A stretch of DNA of 64,000 nucleotides from Fragilaria crotonensis. Taxonomy: Eukaryota; Bacillariophyta; Fragilariophyceae; Fragilariales; Fragilariaceae. The notes beneath the pieces were generated by a model. The model searched no databases. It was not told the origin of the DNA and saw only the letters and a program-made list of their open reading frames with translations. The first letter of the stretch is position 1. The number at the start of each line of letters is the position of its first letter. Below, piece by piece: positions 52,844 through 63,746 of the stretch. The position numbers and the translations under genes were made by a program. The stretch spans positions 88,785 to 152,784 of the forward strand of contig JAKSYS010000057.1 of the NCBI GenBank assembly GCA_022925895.1, read 5' to 3'.

Positions 52844-53400
52844 ACCCTTGTGAGTACCAGCGCCAGTTTGTCAAAGTTTGGGTGCCTTCCAATTATCGGT
52901 TTTAGCTGATTGACGGTTCTAAACTCCGAACCGTACCCGAGCGTTGTGTCCGAGAATTTTTCGATCAGCTCCGACACGTTGAAGTTTGATTCCTTCAGTA
53001 TCTTCGCGTTCGCTTCTGCTGCTTTCGCGTTCTGTTCGAATTGGATGGGCGACTTTGCTGGTACCTCTGTCTTCCTGCTTGCCGCTCGTGCCAGCTCGAC
53101 AATGAACCAGCTGGGGATCTCAGTCTTGTTATCGTCGGGCCCTTTTACCGCTACTCCAAAGAAACTGGCGGCACTGCTTGGAAGGTAGTGTGCCGCTTTC
53201 AACCCCCGCTTGTTGTCGGTTTTGAACTCACCTGTTGTTAATTTGTCCGTTTCGTCCGCTAAGGCTAATCGCGCCGTGTTCCTGGTATCCTTGCGCCTTC
53301 TGTTGCGTGCTGCTTCCGCTTCCGCTCTCGTGCTCCGCATCCCTGGACCCAGTTTGTTTGTTCCCAGCAAAGCTGGGCTCCCATTAGTTAGTGTCGCCAT
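52816..53400 (-). CDS. Gag-like protein of the YR retrotransposon
   Basis: A 194-codon frame from the ATG at 53400 (MATLTNGSPALLGTNKLG). It is basic in the first half (RAEAEAARNRRRKDTRN) and has a helical C-terminal half (NAKAAEANAKILKESNFNVS). There is no zinc knuckle. Its position before RT suggests a Gag role. The part upstream of 53400 belongs to the leader, and repeat A starts at 53559. Confidence 0.6.
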   Translation of the reverse strand: MATLTNGSPALLGTNKLGPGMRSTRAEAEAARNRRRKDTRNTARLALADETDKLTTGEFKTDNKRGLKAAHYLPSSAASFFGVAVKGPDDNKTEIPSWFIVELARAASRKTEVPAKSPIQFEQNAKAAEANAKILKESNFNVSELIEKFSDTTLGYGSEFRTVNQLKPIIGRHPNFDKLALVLTRVCPTCSRRS

Positions 53401-53558
53401 TGAATGTTGGTTGTCGCACGGCGAGTTCTGGTCGGGGAGGGATCGAGGCGGGCTTTCGGGGGCTGTTCCCCGTACTTGCAAAAGGTTCAGCGCTGGTGGA
53501 GGGCACCAGTGCTTGGGGGTAAGCCCGGGGTTGGAGGGTGGGTTCGGGCGGTGCTACA

Positions 53559-53875
53559 AGGATGATGCGATGATGCTTGCACGATTTTGACCGGTTGGGT
53601 GAAATGTGAGGCCTTCCAGGTTTCGGGTGACTGGGCTCCAACTTCCTTCCTTAATTCATCGTGGTTGGGGCGACTTGCCTATCAGTTCCGTCATCACGGA
53701 CGTATCGTTGGTCTGGGATCCTCCCTAACCTGCGTGAAGGTATCCCCCAATTCTCCTGGAAGTCTACTACTGTAGCGTGCTGTCTGCTACCGTAGTACGG
53801 TACCCTGTACCCGATGACGATTCAGTTGAAGCGCAGTGCCGACTCATCGCACCGCCACTTCTTCAGACCTTGTCA
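53559..53875 (-). repeat. Split direct repeat A, terminal copy
   Basis: The 5' end of the YR element in sense orientation; matches 49160-49474. Beyond 53875 the DNA is unique (GATTGCTTTGGTCTTGC). Confidence 0.9.
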
Positions 53876-54495
53876 GATTGCTTTGGTCTTGCATGATGTC
53901 ATGCTGTCATGCGCCACGCATGACTGCATGACTTATTCGACCAAGTCGTATACGTACTAACTGGTACATACAAGGTACTTGTAAGAGTCCGTGGGTAGTA
54001 CAAGTAATTGTGTATGAGAGAAGATGAGTATACAGTATACGCATTTACAAATATAATAATGTGAATGATATAAAATATATAACAAAATTATCGTACAGTA
54101 TCATACGCTGGTACATGTATGACATTATTTTTTGTTATGTTGCCTTGTCCATCACAAATAACCGACACTTACCGCCATTATTGCCAGTGTCTATGGGAAT
54201 CTAATGGAACAACTCGTACAGCTTAGCCCATATGCATCCACTGTACATACTACATAGTCGTATGGATGTTCGCCGAGTGAATCGTCAAGCCCCTTATCTC
54301 GTGCCATCACCCCAGCAACTTTTTCAGACCTGTATAAACTGGATCATTTTCGTCACATCAGCACATTTGCTTGATCAATACTTCATTCTATCGAGTGTGT
54401 GTCTTACGAGCGTTGATAGAGTAACATTCCCTTGACTGGCAGTTGAATTTGGCGCACATCTTTACCCAAAACTCAGAACTGTTTTCTTTATCACG
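53876..54495. other. Promoter region of the ankyrin pseudogene
   Basis: 53885-53945 is rich in CATG/GCATGA words and can fold. 54158-54195 matches 42425-42462, and 54305-54480 matches 46160-46370, showing that the two module copies were once continuous and that the transposase locus interrupts the first. No gene. Confidence 0.55.
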
Positions 54496-56064
54496 ATGAC
54501 ATCAATGCTCGAAGCTCAAGACAATGGTGGTGCACCATTATGCACATGAGTTTATGCGGACGTACACAAGATTTTCTTATAAGCGTAATGGAGAACAATC
54601 CGATCGGGTTCGATCTGTTGCAAAAGGCGCCAATCTTCATGCAAGATACGATATACGTTCTTCCGAATTTTATTTCGATACAGCCCTTTGATGGTGCCGT
54701 CTAGGTCATTCGACATTGTTCGCGAGTTGTTGAAGCACGAAAACTGACGTCAACGCTAAAGGAAATGACCATCACATCCCTCATGGTGGCAAGTCGATGG
54801 GCTATTTACAGGTGGTTCGGGCGAGTTGTTGAAGCATGAGAATGTTCATGTGAACGCTAACGAAGAAGAAGACAAGAAGAGGACGAAGAAGAGGACGAAG
54901 AAGAGGACGAAGAAGAAGACGAAGAAGAAGACGAAGAAGAAGATTTAAGAAGAAGACGAAGACGAAGAAGAAGGGAAGACGAAGACGACGGAGGAAGAAG
55001 AAGACGAAGACGTCGACGAAAAGACGAAGTAGAATTCTGAAGTCGAAGAAGACCAAGAACTGGACAAGGAGGAAGACCTAGAAGACGAAGAACTAGGCGA
55101 AGAACAAGAATAACGAACCTTGGACGAAGATGACACAGACGAAGATGACACAGACGAAGATGACACAGGACGAAGATGACACAGACGAAGATGAAACAGA
55201 CGAAGATGACACGGACGAAGATGACATGTGATGATAATGCATATGCATACGGTCGAACCCTTATTCTGGCCATATGCAGTGGTCATTTGACGTGGTTCGC
55301 GAGTTGTTGATGCACGAAAGAGTGATGGAATAAAAGACCACAACTGGCCGTACAGCGCTCCATCATGAGCACACACGGTCGTGTGGATATTGTTCGCGAG
55401 CTGTTAAAGCACAATAAGGTGAATGTCAATGCCGAAGACAACTCGATTGCACACCGCTCATGCTGGCAAGTTACCACGATCGACATGAGGTGGTGCGGGA
55501 GTTGCTGAAGCACAAGACCTTAACGTAAATGCTGAACAAGGACTCGGCCTACAGCCTCATTGCGAGTCGATATGGCCTGTAGAGGTGGTTCGAGAGATGT
55601 TGAACACAATGTTGAGAATGTGCAGCTGGTTGGCGATACAAACATGTGGATGTCAACGCCAAGACATATGCGGTTTCACATCCTCACCGCTGCGAGCAAC
55701 AACGGTCATTTAGTAGTCGTTCGCGGGTTGTTGATGCACGAGAAGGTGAATGTGAATGCACAAGATAAGGGCACAGCGTTGCTGTAAGCAAGCTGTGGGT
55801 TACTGGACGATTGTTCGTGAGTTCCTCAAATACCACGACGTCGACGTCAATGCCAAAGGCTCGCAAGGTAATACTCCTATTTTCTGGGCAGCCCTTAGCG
55901 GGCAGTTGGATGTGGTTCGCGAGATTTTGAAACACGAGAAGGTTGATTTGACTTGCAGAAATAAAGCTGGATCTACTGTTCTCGACAACGCTCGCAAGTG
56001 TGAGCTGTCTGATATCGCTGTTCTTTTGGAGCAACATCTTAAGGAGTCTTCGCGTCGTCTCTAA
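54496..56064 (+). pseudogene. Decayed second copy of the ankyrin-repeat gene
   Basis: It is collinear with 46375-47883: same start context (ATGACATCAATGCTCGAAGC), same acidic insert, same ankyrin repeats, same 3' end (GATATCGCTG, GAGCAACATCTTAAG). Dozens of one-base deletions break the frame; the longest open piece is 55756-56064. The acidic insert (54860-55230) has expanded into GAAGAAGAC runs and about seven copies of a 15-bp unit (GACACAGACGAAGAT). Minus-strand Ser-rich frames there are shadows. Confidence 0.9.
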
Positions 56065-56724
56065 AATCAAGCATCGAAGGATTCAGATAAGAAAATGAAG
56101 CTTTGCTGCGACGAAGTTGTTTCATTCAGAATAAAGGCCGTTTTGTTAGCGAATTTAGAGTGAGGACGATCTTGAGAGCGACTCGACGTGATGTTAGATC
56201 CATTAGCTAAATAGGAATTTGAGTAATTGATAGATCTCACTCAATGCACAGCTGTTTTCGCGTGGCTCGTTATAGCAGAAAAAGTTCAGATAATCTCCGC
56301 CACTGGGACAACATTATGGTACGCATCTGAATTGCGCCATGGACGCAAAGGCACTCATCGAAGCCCCAACATTTGGCAATGCATGTCACGAACGACATCC
56401 GCAGAATTTTCGCGACGCTCACCGTCATGTTTGGCTGGAAGGAGCGATGACGTTTCGTAATGAGATGCAATCAATAGTGCCATTGGCAGTGTCTGCTGCC
56501 GGAAAAGGCACTATATTTGTCAAGCAGCCATTGATGGCCAGGTCGCAATTGCAACGACGTGAATCAAGGCAGCAATCTCCTCTCTTCATCAATCTATGGT
56601 TGTTAATGCGACATTTTTCTCCAGAGGGGGTTGATGGTGATGGCATCGGTGTACGGTAGTGTTATCGCTTCGTTCCTTTCGGGTTTTTGTCATCAAAGGC
56701 CCATTTGGTGCCCAAACTCAAGAT
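56065..56724. other. 3' flank of the ankyrin pseudogene
   Basis: Matches the 3' flank of the intact ankyrin gene (47884-48414) in several blocks. No gene is supported. Confidence 0.5.
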
Positions 56725-57010
56725 GAGAATCTTCTTGCAGGGAACAATACTCAAGATGCCGGGCAGAATCATAATGGCATCATGATGCGGTGCCCAATTA
56801 GGGTACCACGGGCAGGGGATGATTGAGGCCGACTGCCGCAAATCACCACATAACAGACAGTTGCCACTTGAGGAAAAGTCCAACATGAAGGTTCGGAAAT
56901 CAGGTAGGCCGGTGGGTTTGTCATCGTCTCAGCCTCAAGGTCTTGCCAGCTCGGCGTTCTTGCTGTTGTTTCTGCTGTCGTGTCTGAGTCTCAAGGAATC
57001 AAGGAATCTA
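56725..57010 (-). pseudogene. Second decayed copy of the six-TM gene (5' part)
   Basis: CCGGGCAGAATCATAATGGC, GATGATTGAGGCCGACTGCCG, AACATGAAGGTTCGGAAATC and CGTCTCAGCCTCAAG match 41790-42060 of the intact gene. Only the region of the N-terminal codons and first membrane segments remains, with indels. The plus-strand frame at 56819-57316 is a shadow. Confidence 0.7.
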
Positions 57011-57737
57011 TGTGGTGGCGTTATTAGATGTCTATCGACTATCCAACGTTTGAATGAGATCGAAGCTTTGATAAAAGCCTACGATACCGGTAGAGTACGA
57101 CAGATAAAATGGCTGAAAGATCGACGCCATCATTCGCCTTGTTTTAGAGTCGTACTGGTAGTACTTAATGTTATGGCGAATTATACAACATCCTTACCGG
57201 TGGTATGCATACGAGTATTTATGTACAGTACATACGTATATACAGTATACGGACGTTTGCGCAAGCCATGTCTTAAAATACCCGACTCTTGCCGCCCAAA
57301 CGTCTCTTCTCTATGACTTGAGACTATCACCGGAGATGATACTCTAATCGTAGAAAATAGTACGTAGTACCGTAGGAAAATTACTGTAGGAAGGTTTCAC
57401 ACAAAGTACGTTCTGAGAAATTATAAGCTACAGTAAAATTCGGCACTCGATCGTATGAACGACAAACTCGTCGAACGTGTCAAATGGCATTTGACATTTC
57501 GGGTAGTTCGTACGAAATTAATTAGAGACCGGACAGTACAGCGTATCATGTTTCACATTTCGATGGATGACTCACAGTAGCACAGTACAACGATGGCATC
57601 GCAGTCCAGTGCAGCGTAGGTTTCAATTCTCCTTTCATCCATAAATGCTGAAACAAAACACAAAACGTCAGTTAAAATAGATACGAGTCAAACGAGGGTT
57701 ACAGTTTGAACAAGAGACACAAGGGTTTGGGTGGCCG
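57011..57737. other. Spacer between the duplicated module and Copia-2
   Basis: No gene. GTAC and TACAGTA words occur at 57220-57250 and 57360-57420. The 3' LTR of Copia-2 should lie near 57500-57735, but I could not delimit it, because the matching 5' LTR is outside the window. Confidence 0.4.
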
Positions 57738-58460
57738 TTACCATCCTTGGACCAGTTTGCGGACGCGTTCGAAACTCTCACGATTTAGTCCTTTCGTAAG
57801 AAAATCCGCCCACTGCTCCTGAGTGTCGACCTTCACGATGGCGACCGTGCCATCACGCACGTGCTGCCAGAAGAAGTGCCACTTCACCTGGAAGTACTTC
57901 GTGCGGTTGGTGATGCGTTGGTTGACGGCGAGAAGAAGCGCGCCGTTATTGTCTTCGAAGACTTGGCACTTGATCGTCGACGTGAACGTGCGAGGAAGTT
58001 TGATGCCGGAGGCGACTTCCTGGAGCATGGAGCGGAGGGGCAAGAGCGTACGCATCGCGGAGCTGAGAGCGGAGTATTCGGCTTCGAGTGTGGACAACGA
58101 GATCTCACTTTGGAGGTGAGATTTCCACAAAATGGGACATCCTCCGAGCGTGATGATGTACCCAGTTCGAGACTTCGCGGAGGTCGGAGAACGATCGGGA
58201 TCGCGGCCATGAAGGCCTGCGAAGTCGGCGTCGACGTAACAGTCGAGATTCCAGCGTGCCGGTGGGCTTGACAATCATGCCCATGTCGCTCGTGCGATGC
58301 AAGTAGCGAACGAGAGTTTTGACGGCGGACGCGTGGCTTCGTTTCGGATTGTGGCAAATCTGGCGACTTGGCTGACGGCGAAAGCGATGTCGGGGCGAGT
58401 GTTGGTGGACAGGTAGAGAAGCATACCGACGATGGAACGGTAGCTCCACGCTTCCGTCAT
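57738..58460 (-). pseudogene. Copia-2 RNase H segment
   Basis: Frame 57738-58274 carries RNase H: CYVDADFAG, SLSTLEAEYSAL, VFEDNNGAL and KYFQVKWHF at the place of the usual HIDI/RYHFI motif. It ends with WADFLTKGLNRESFERVR, typical for Copia 3' ends. The preceding RT-connection part ([20 protein letters not shown]) lies in another frame at 58275-58460. Confidence 0.85.
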
Positions 58461-58572
58461 GGGAGATCCGTCGGGGTCGATTCCGAGTGCGCCTGAGCGG
58501 CTGGCGTCCAGTTGTAATTACTGTCGGACATGCCAGTCGCTTCCTTGATTTTCTGGATGAGGCCTTTCTGAG

Positions 58573-59861
58573 TCAACGTGAGCGTGCCATTCGTAGCATC
58601 GCGAGTGAAATTGATGCCGAGGAAGTCGGTGAACGTGCCCTCGCGAGTAAAGTTAAACCCTTCGCTTCCAAGTTGGCGAAGAGCTTGTCAAGGTCGTTTT
58701 GGTCGCGATAGGCGATACCTAAATCATCCACATATAGGACCACCATAATTGTATCTTTGTAGAGCAGACACGGGTCGTTAGCGCAGGCTTTAAAGCCTTC
58801 CGCGCAAAGCCTCCGACAAGTGCTGGTACCAAAGTCGTGGCGCCACACTCAAGCCATAAAGGCTTTTCAGGAGTCGAAGGCACGTGGCGTGGCCTCTCGG
58901 AGAGTGGAATCCACGTGGCAAATGGATCCAGACTGGATCCGAAAGGGCTTGAACGAACGCGCTGCTGAAGTCAATTGTGCAAGTTTTCCAGTTCAAGTAA
59001 GTGAGAGAACTAGGAACAACCGTACAGTACTCCAAGCCACGACTGGGGCAAAAGTCTCCTGAACGTTTTCTTGAGATCGCCTCTTACACAGTAGCGTGCC
59101 TTGTACTTACTGATAGTACCATCGGGAGTACGTTTGCGACGAAACACCCAAGTACCGGGCAAAATTCGAGTCTTGGCTTCCGTGATCGGCACTTCGATCC
59201 ATGTACCGTTTTTCTGCAAACTTTGAATTTCGTCGTTTGCAGCCTTCAGCCATTTTTCGATGTTGTCGCGATCCGCCATCGCTTCACTGAAGCTCAGAGT
59301 GTCAGGATCGCTGACACTCGCCTTATACGATGAGGGAGGTGGCGAAAGACACTCGGCGACTTCGTTGTACAGCCATTCGAGGGAGGTTCCATCGAATTCG
59401 GCCATGTAACCGTGTCCTTGTTGTCCGTCGTATCCGAGGCGGACAGGTGCCGAGCGATTGCGAGTGGAGCGACGAGGTTCGTGTTTAACAGGTGTGCTCT
59501 TTGCTTTTGTTGCCTTTGGAGCGACTGGTTGCTCGCTCACTTTGTCGCTTTCGTTTGCAGGACGAATTGGAGTCGGCGACGATGGAAGAGTTTGACTGGA
59601 GTTGGAGTCGGGAGTTGCGGCGCATCGGCGTAGGCGGTTGCGGAGTCGCCTCTCTGGAGTCAGCAACGGAGTGGCAGGGGAGGAGGCACAACGACTGGTG
59701 GTGGCGTCGCGATTTGCTCCTTGGAGGCGGCAACGGAGTTGACAGCGGAGGTGGAGCGACTGGAAGAACCTGAGGAGGAGTCGCGTTGTCGAGAGCGGTT
59801 GCGACGCGTTGCATCTGGGAGAGGAGTTCGTTCGCTTGCTCGTAGTCGGTGGAGCCAGCAA
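58573..59861 (-). pseudogene. Copia-2 reverse transcriptase segment
   Basis: 59010-59861 holds the RT start (MADRDNIEKWLKAANDEIQS, GTWVFRRKRTPDGTISKYKA). 58790-59035 has the first catalytic Asp (CTIDFSSAFVQA) and LLKSLYGL. 58573-58848 has the second box VLYVDDLGIA (near 58725). Each step is in a new frame. All catalytic residues exist, but no single frame covers the enzyme. Confidence 0.85.
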
Positions 59862-60964
59862 TCAGCCTTTCTTCGTCTTCGTCGTCGAGGACGTATTGGA
59901 ACGTCGAGTCTCGGAACATTCGTTGCCAACAATCATCGTTGAAGTTCGGAAGGTCGTCGGCGGAAGCGGGAACAGTTGCGAACCAATCGTCGAAGACGAT
60001 GTGAAACTGTGGGGTGATGTACCCCGCTTGTGGATTGAGAACAAGAGGGACCGAGCTGGCGTGTTTGTCGGAGAACCGAGGTTGACGGTGCGAGTTGAGC
60101 GAGGAGTCCAACGTGGCAATTTCTTGCCGTCCGAGATCATTTTGTCGAGGACGTAAACTGGACATCCCCAAACGTGGACGTCCATCAATTTCTTTTGCTC
60201 CCAACGAGTCTTTGTGAAGACGTCGTGCGGAAAGGCCAGTTCGTCAGGCATGTGGTTCACTAGGAACACAGCATGCTTGACGGCGAGGCCAAGTGTGGGT
60301 CGGCGACGTCCGGCCAATGGATGGCCGAATGCAGCATCATGGTTCGTGCATTGCCATGATGGTTCGAATGTTGCGTTCGGCGATCCATTGTGATGGTGAG
60401 CGCCGACGCCAGCGAATCGGATGACTTGTTGAACTCGGAGAGGTTGCGAGAGAACTCGGCGGACGTAAACGTTTTGAATTGTCGGCGAGATACTCTTTGC
60501 GTCACGCCTGTGTTGCGACACATTCGCTCGAAGCCTCCTTTGCCTTGAGAGTTTCGTGCGAGTTCAAGCTGACTTGTGCTCGACAAAAATGTAGCCGGAG
60601 GCGTGATCGACGAAGATGCAGCCACCGGTATACATGTCGTCGAGTTTCGTTTTGCCAGCGGAGGTGAGTAGACGTCCGCGAGTGCTGCAAACAAAATGGT
60701 CGACGGAAATGCGTTGACCTGGCAGAAGATTGTCCGTTTTGAGAGCGTGCGCTCTATCTTTGACGATCGAGGAGGGCGTCGTTCCAGGGATCGGTCGTCT
60801 GTGTTTGCCATATTGGCACGCGGCGCATTTTGGAAACGAGGTAAGTCGACATGCAGCGGTTTGCAATCGTCGACTTTCTTCTGTCTTGCTGACGACACCC
60901 GAACGCAGGATGAATTGAACCTTTTTGAAACCAACGTGGCCCAACGATAGTGCCAACGAAGCAA
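59862..60964 (-). pseudogene. Copia-2 integrase segment
   Basis: LRWHYR with LGHVGFKK one frame over and CAACQYGKHRRP form the HHCC zinc domain. RISVDHFVC and CIFVDHASGYI carry the two catalytic Asp residues. The Glu region near 60375 is scrambled between frames (FAGVGAHHHNG then NATFEPS). KHAVFLVNHMPDELA and VHVWGCPVYVLDKM are typical of Copia integrase C-terminal parts. Frames switch at least twice. Confidence 0.8.
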
Positions 60965-60978
60965 TTCTTTCTGCTTCG

Positions 60979-62653
60979 TTAAGGTTGAGGTTCCTTCGTG
61001 GACGGTGTCACGATCGAAACAAGAGCGTCGGCGGCCTTGAAAGGATCGGTTGCGTTGTACGCTTCCGAAGTTGGGAGATTGTTCTGCGGGTTGACGTTTG
61101 CCGTGACGGGTCCTCGATTGGCGTCGTTTGGAACGCCGCTGAGCGTCAGACGATTCGGTTCGATGGTGATCGTTTCGTCGGGATAAGTCTGGAGGAGACT
61201 TGACGTCGAGAGGAGGCGAACCTTGATGTTTGGAACATGGAACGCGGGACTTTGAGAAGTCGAAGGTTTCGAGCTTGATCGTGGACAGCCCGTGACTTCG
61301 CCTTGGCCTTTGATCTGGAGGCCCTTCGCGATGCCTTTTAATTGCGTGATCGTGCCGGGCGACGTGACGGGGCCTTCAAAATCGGAGAGGTCGGGCGTGA
61401 TGGAAATGCTGGCGCCTGAGTCCCAAATGATGGGGCTCGTTTTTTTGGTCCGAGGGCTTCTCGCATTCGAGCGGAGCCTGAAGAGCCATGCGAGCGGCGT
61501 AGAATGGCACGCCAGATGAACGTGCGAGAGGATCTTATTGGCGGCAGCACGTTGGTGAAACGTGCGGAGCGATTGCGAACGGGTCGGGCGAGTTGGCGGG
61601 TGCCACAGGGCAATACTTCGCGGTTCGTGGCGACGAACGTGGGCGTTTGGAGCACCAGGAGGACACGAACGCTTGGTTTGTTGTATTCTCTCCCTTTGGC
61701 CTGTAGGCGGCAACGGAGCAGGGCGACGAATTGCGAAGCGTGTCGGCGCGACGTTGGAGACGGAGTGCGCGTTCTTTGAGAGTCGCGAAGTGACGAAAGT
61801 CGTCGCGCTAGCAACCGTAGGAGGTCGCGAAGCGACATATCCTGTTGTCGGAGACGGAGGGGTAGGAACGGTGGAGCTTGTTGACGCGAATGCCTGAATT
61901 GAAGCGTGGCGGAGCGAACGACTTTTGAGGAGTCGCGAAGCGACGACGTTGATCGCGAGTGAACGGAGGAGGAGATGAGGACCGTCGAAGCGACGGGAGG
62001 TTGCTTTAGGAGCGTTGACGGAAGACCGAGAGGAAGAGAAGGATGACCCAAACGGGGAGCGAACGCGAGCGTTGGGTGGCGGAGCACAACTTGGTGAAGA
62101 TTGTTGGCGACCCAAGCCAAAATGGTCGACCATGGGATGGCGGACGCAAGATAGATAGCCAAAGTAACCAAATTAGGAGCAATGGCACAGATAGCGAGGA
62201 AAGAGCAAAAGTAGCCATGGGTTCGCACCTCGGATGAGGTTTAAGAGCGAACGAGGAGGAGACGGATGTTTGGTTTGACTGGGAAGTCAAGCAACCAAAC
62301 GGAGGGATCCGGCGCCAACATGCTGAGATTTGCTCTTGGCGACGGTGCGGAGCGGAGGACGACGTTCTCCACCGGTGTGAGTGGCGGTCGGTGCGTGACG
62401 GTCCAACGACGACACTTCTCACACCAGTTGAAGGTTTTATCCTTCACTTTCTTGGAATTGCTAGTTCCGGGTGGTGGAATTGTGCGCCAGGATTTATGTT
62501 TGTTTGTGCGATCCCGGGACCCAGAGGAGGAGGACGATCCGGACTTACGAGTGAGCTCGGACACTTGTTCGCCCAATGACCGGGCTTTCCACACTTGTGG
62601 CAATTGCCCTTCTTCGTTGTCGTTTCGGTCCCGGATGCCTGGGACTGAATCAA
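60979..62653 (-). pseudogene. Copia-2 zinc knuckle and protease segment
   Basis: 62444-62653 holds the CX2CX4HX4C knuckle (CHKCGKPGHWANKC). 62241-62603, in the next frame, carries a second Cys pair (FNWCEKCRRWTVTH). 60979-62133 is Arg/Ser/Pro-rich and contains the aspartic protease site IIWDSGASISIT near 61420. Frame changes separate the three parts. Confidence 0.8.
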
Positions 62654-62663
62654 CGTGAGTACC

Positions 62664-63746
62664 TCAGCTCGGGAGATACCCGCGGGGCAGTTGCGACATT
62701 GCCAAACGTCGCAGACGGAGCTCGGACATCAGGTGCATGACTCGCTGGAGGCCATTCCTTTCTGTCAAATTGCGTACGGTACGCGTCTTCAGCTTGGCGA
62801 CAAATATCTTGAACGCCAATTTCTCGGCGACCATGTGAGCATGGGCGCCTGACTTTTCCTTGTATCCGATGTCGAGAGGCGCCTGGTCAAGCTTCTGCTT
62901 CGTCGAACGGAGAGGAAAGCGGAAGTCTTCGTTTCCGGCTCCTCCGGCCAGAAGAAAGGTCTTGAGCATCGTGAGCGTGAGGTTGTGGTCGTACTGACCT
63001 GCCGTCGAGCTCACGGCGTCCTTGCGATAATCAGCGGCGAGGGCTTCGAGGTTTTCGCCGGCGTACTGGGACGGGTGGCGAGCCTTAATCGCTGCCTTCA
63101 AGTCTTCAAAGCGCTCGATTGACGTGGATTGATCGTCTTGATGAGCTGGAGCCAGACGACGTGAAACGAGTCGTCGTCGTCCATCTTCTTTGATCTTGCT
63201 ATGAGCGGGGTCAAGAGACGAGAGAAGGAACTTGGTGGCGGCGAGGTCGTTCGACTTGTCGTACTTGTCGTAACGAAGAATCTGCTGGGAGCTGAGAGTC
63301 TTTGCTGTCGCGACGGTGTAACGAGAGTGACTCCTGACGACGTTCGTCATCACGGAGGAGCTCTCAGGATCGGGGAGATAGGCGATGGTGTCCATCCCAC
63401 AATCGACGAGATGGTCCCAAACGGCGTTCTGGAAGTCTACGAGACTGCTCGCTTGGGTAAATAGAGTCGTCATGCCGGTACGACGAAAGTTGTACCCCTT
63501 TGTGAGGCTGAGGCATGGACAGGGCGGAGTTGATTTGGTGACGTGATGTCGTCGGCGGCGCTGGATCGAGGCCGACCCAACCAGGAGCTGGCTTACCGCC
63601 AGTCCAAGCGGACCAATCGTCCCTAGAAAGGGAGACAATGTTGCCCATGATGGGCTTATCGGGCCTATCAGAGGCGACAATAGGGTCGGAGACAGGTGGC
63701 GCTGGGGACGCGGTGACGGGGTCAGAAGTTGAGTCGGAGACGCCAT
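62664..63746 (-). pseudogene. gag: Copia-2 Gag, N-terminal part
   Basis: From the ATG at 63746 (MASPTQLLTPSPRP) the frame runs to 62664. The region 63364-63648 seems better in another frame (MGNIVSLSRDDWSAWTGG), suggesting compensating indels. The capsid-like part reads DFQNAVWDHLVDCGMDTIAY ... RHPSQYAGENLEALAADYRK. The knuckle follows in the next segment. Confidence 0.65.

Larger units (their letters stand above)
48897..53875 (-). mobile_element. Tyrosine-recombinase retrotransposon with split direct repeats (Ngaro/PAT-like)
   Basis: Read on the minus strand the order is A - gag - RT - RNase H - tyrosine recombinase - B - A - B. A copies: 53559-53875 and 49160-49474. B copies: 49475-49697 and 48897-49123. 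This A-ORFs-BAB pattern is diagnostic for split-direct-repeat YR retroelements (Ngaro, PAT, VIPER types) that integrate through a circular intermediate. No methyltransferase domain was seen, which favours Ngaro/VIPER over DIRS/PAT. Several frame breaks show that this copy is inactive. It is inserted in the ankyrin/six-TM module. Confidence 0.85.
57738..63746 (-). mobile_element. Ty1/Copia retrotransposon (Copia-2), decayed, 5' end outside window
   Basis: On the minus strand: gag, zinc knuckle, protease, integrase, RT and RNase H in Copia order, spread over at least nine frame segments. The sequence differs clearly from Copia-1 (YVDD instead of QVDD, CCHC knuckle of CHKCGKPGHWANKC type), so it is another lineage. 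LTRs were not identified. Confidence 0.9.

Noticed and set aside
54857-55376. Minus-strand Ser-rich/Leu-Arg-rich frames
   Set aside because: They mirror the acidic GAA/GAC repeats of the ankyrin pseudogene. The same holds for 46746-46967 opposite the intact gene.
56819-57316. Plus-strand frame of 165 codons
   Set aside because: It is opposite a remnant of the six-TM gene and runs into AT-rich spacer; no recognisable protein.
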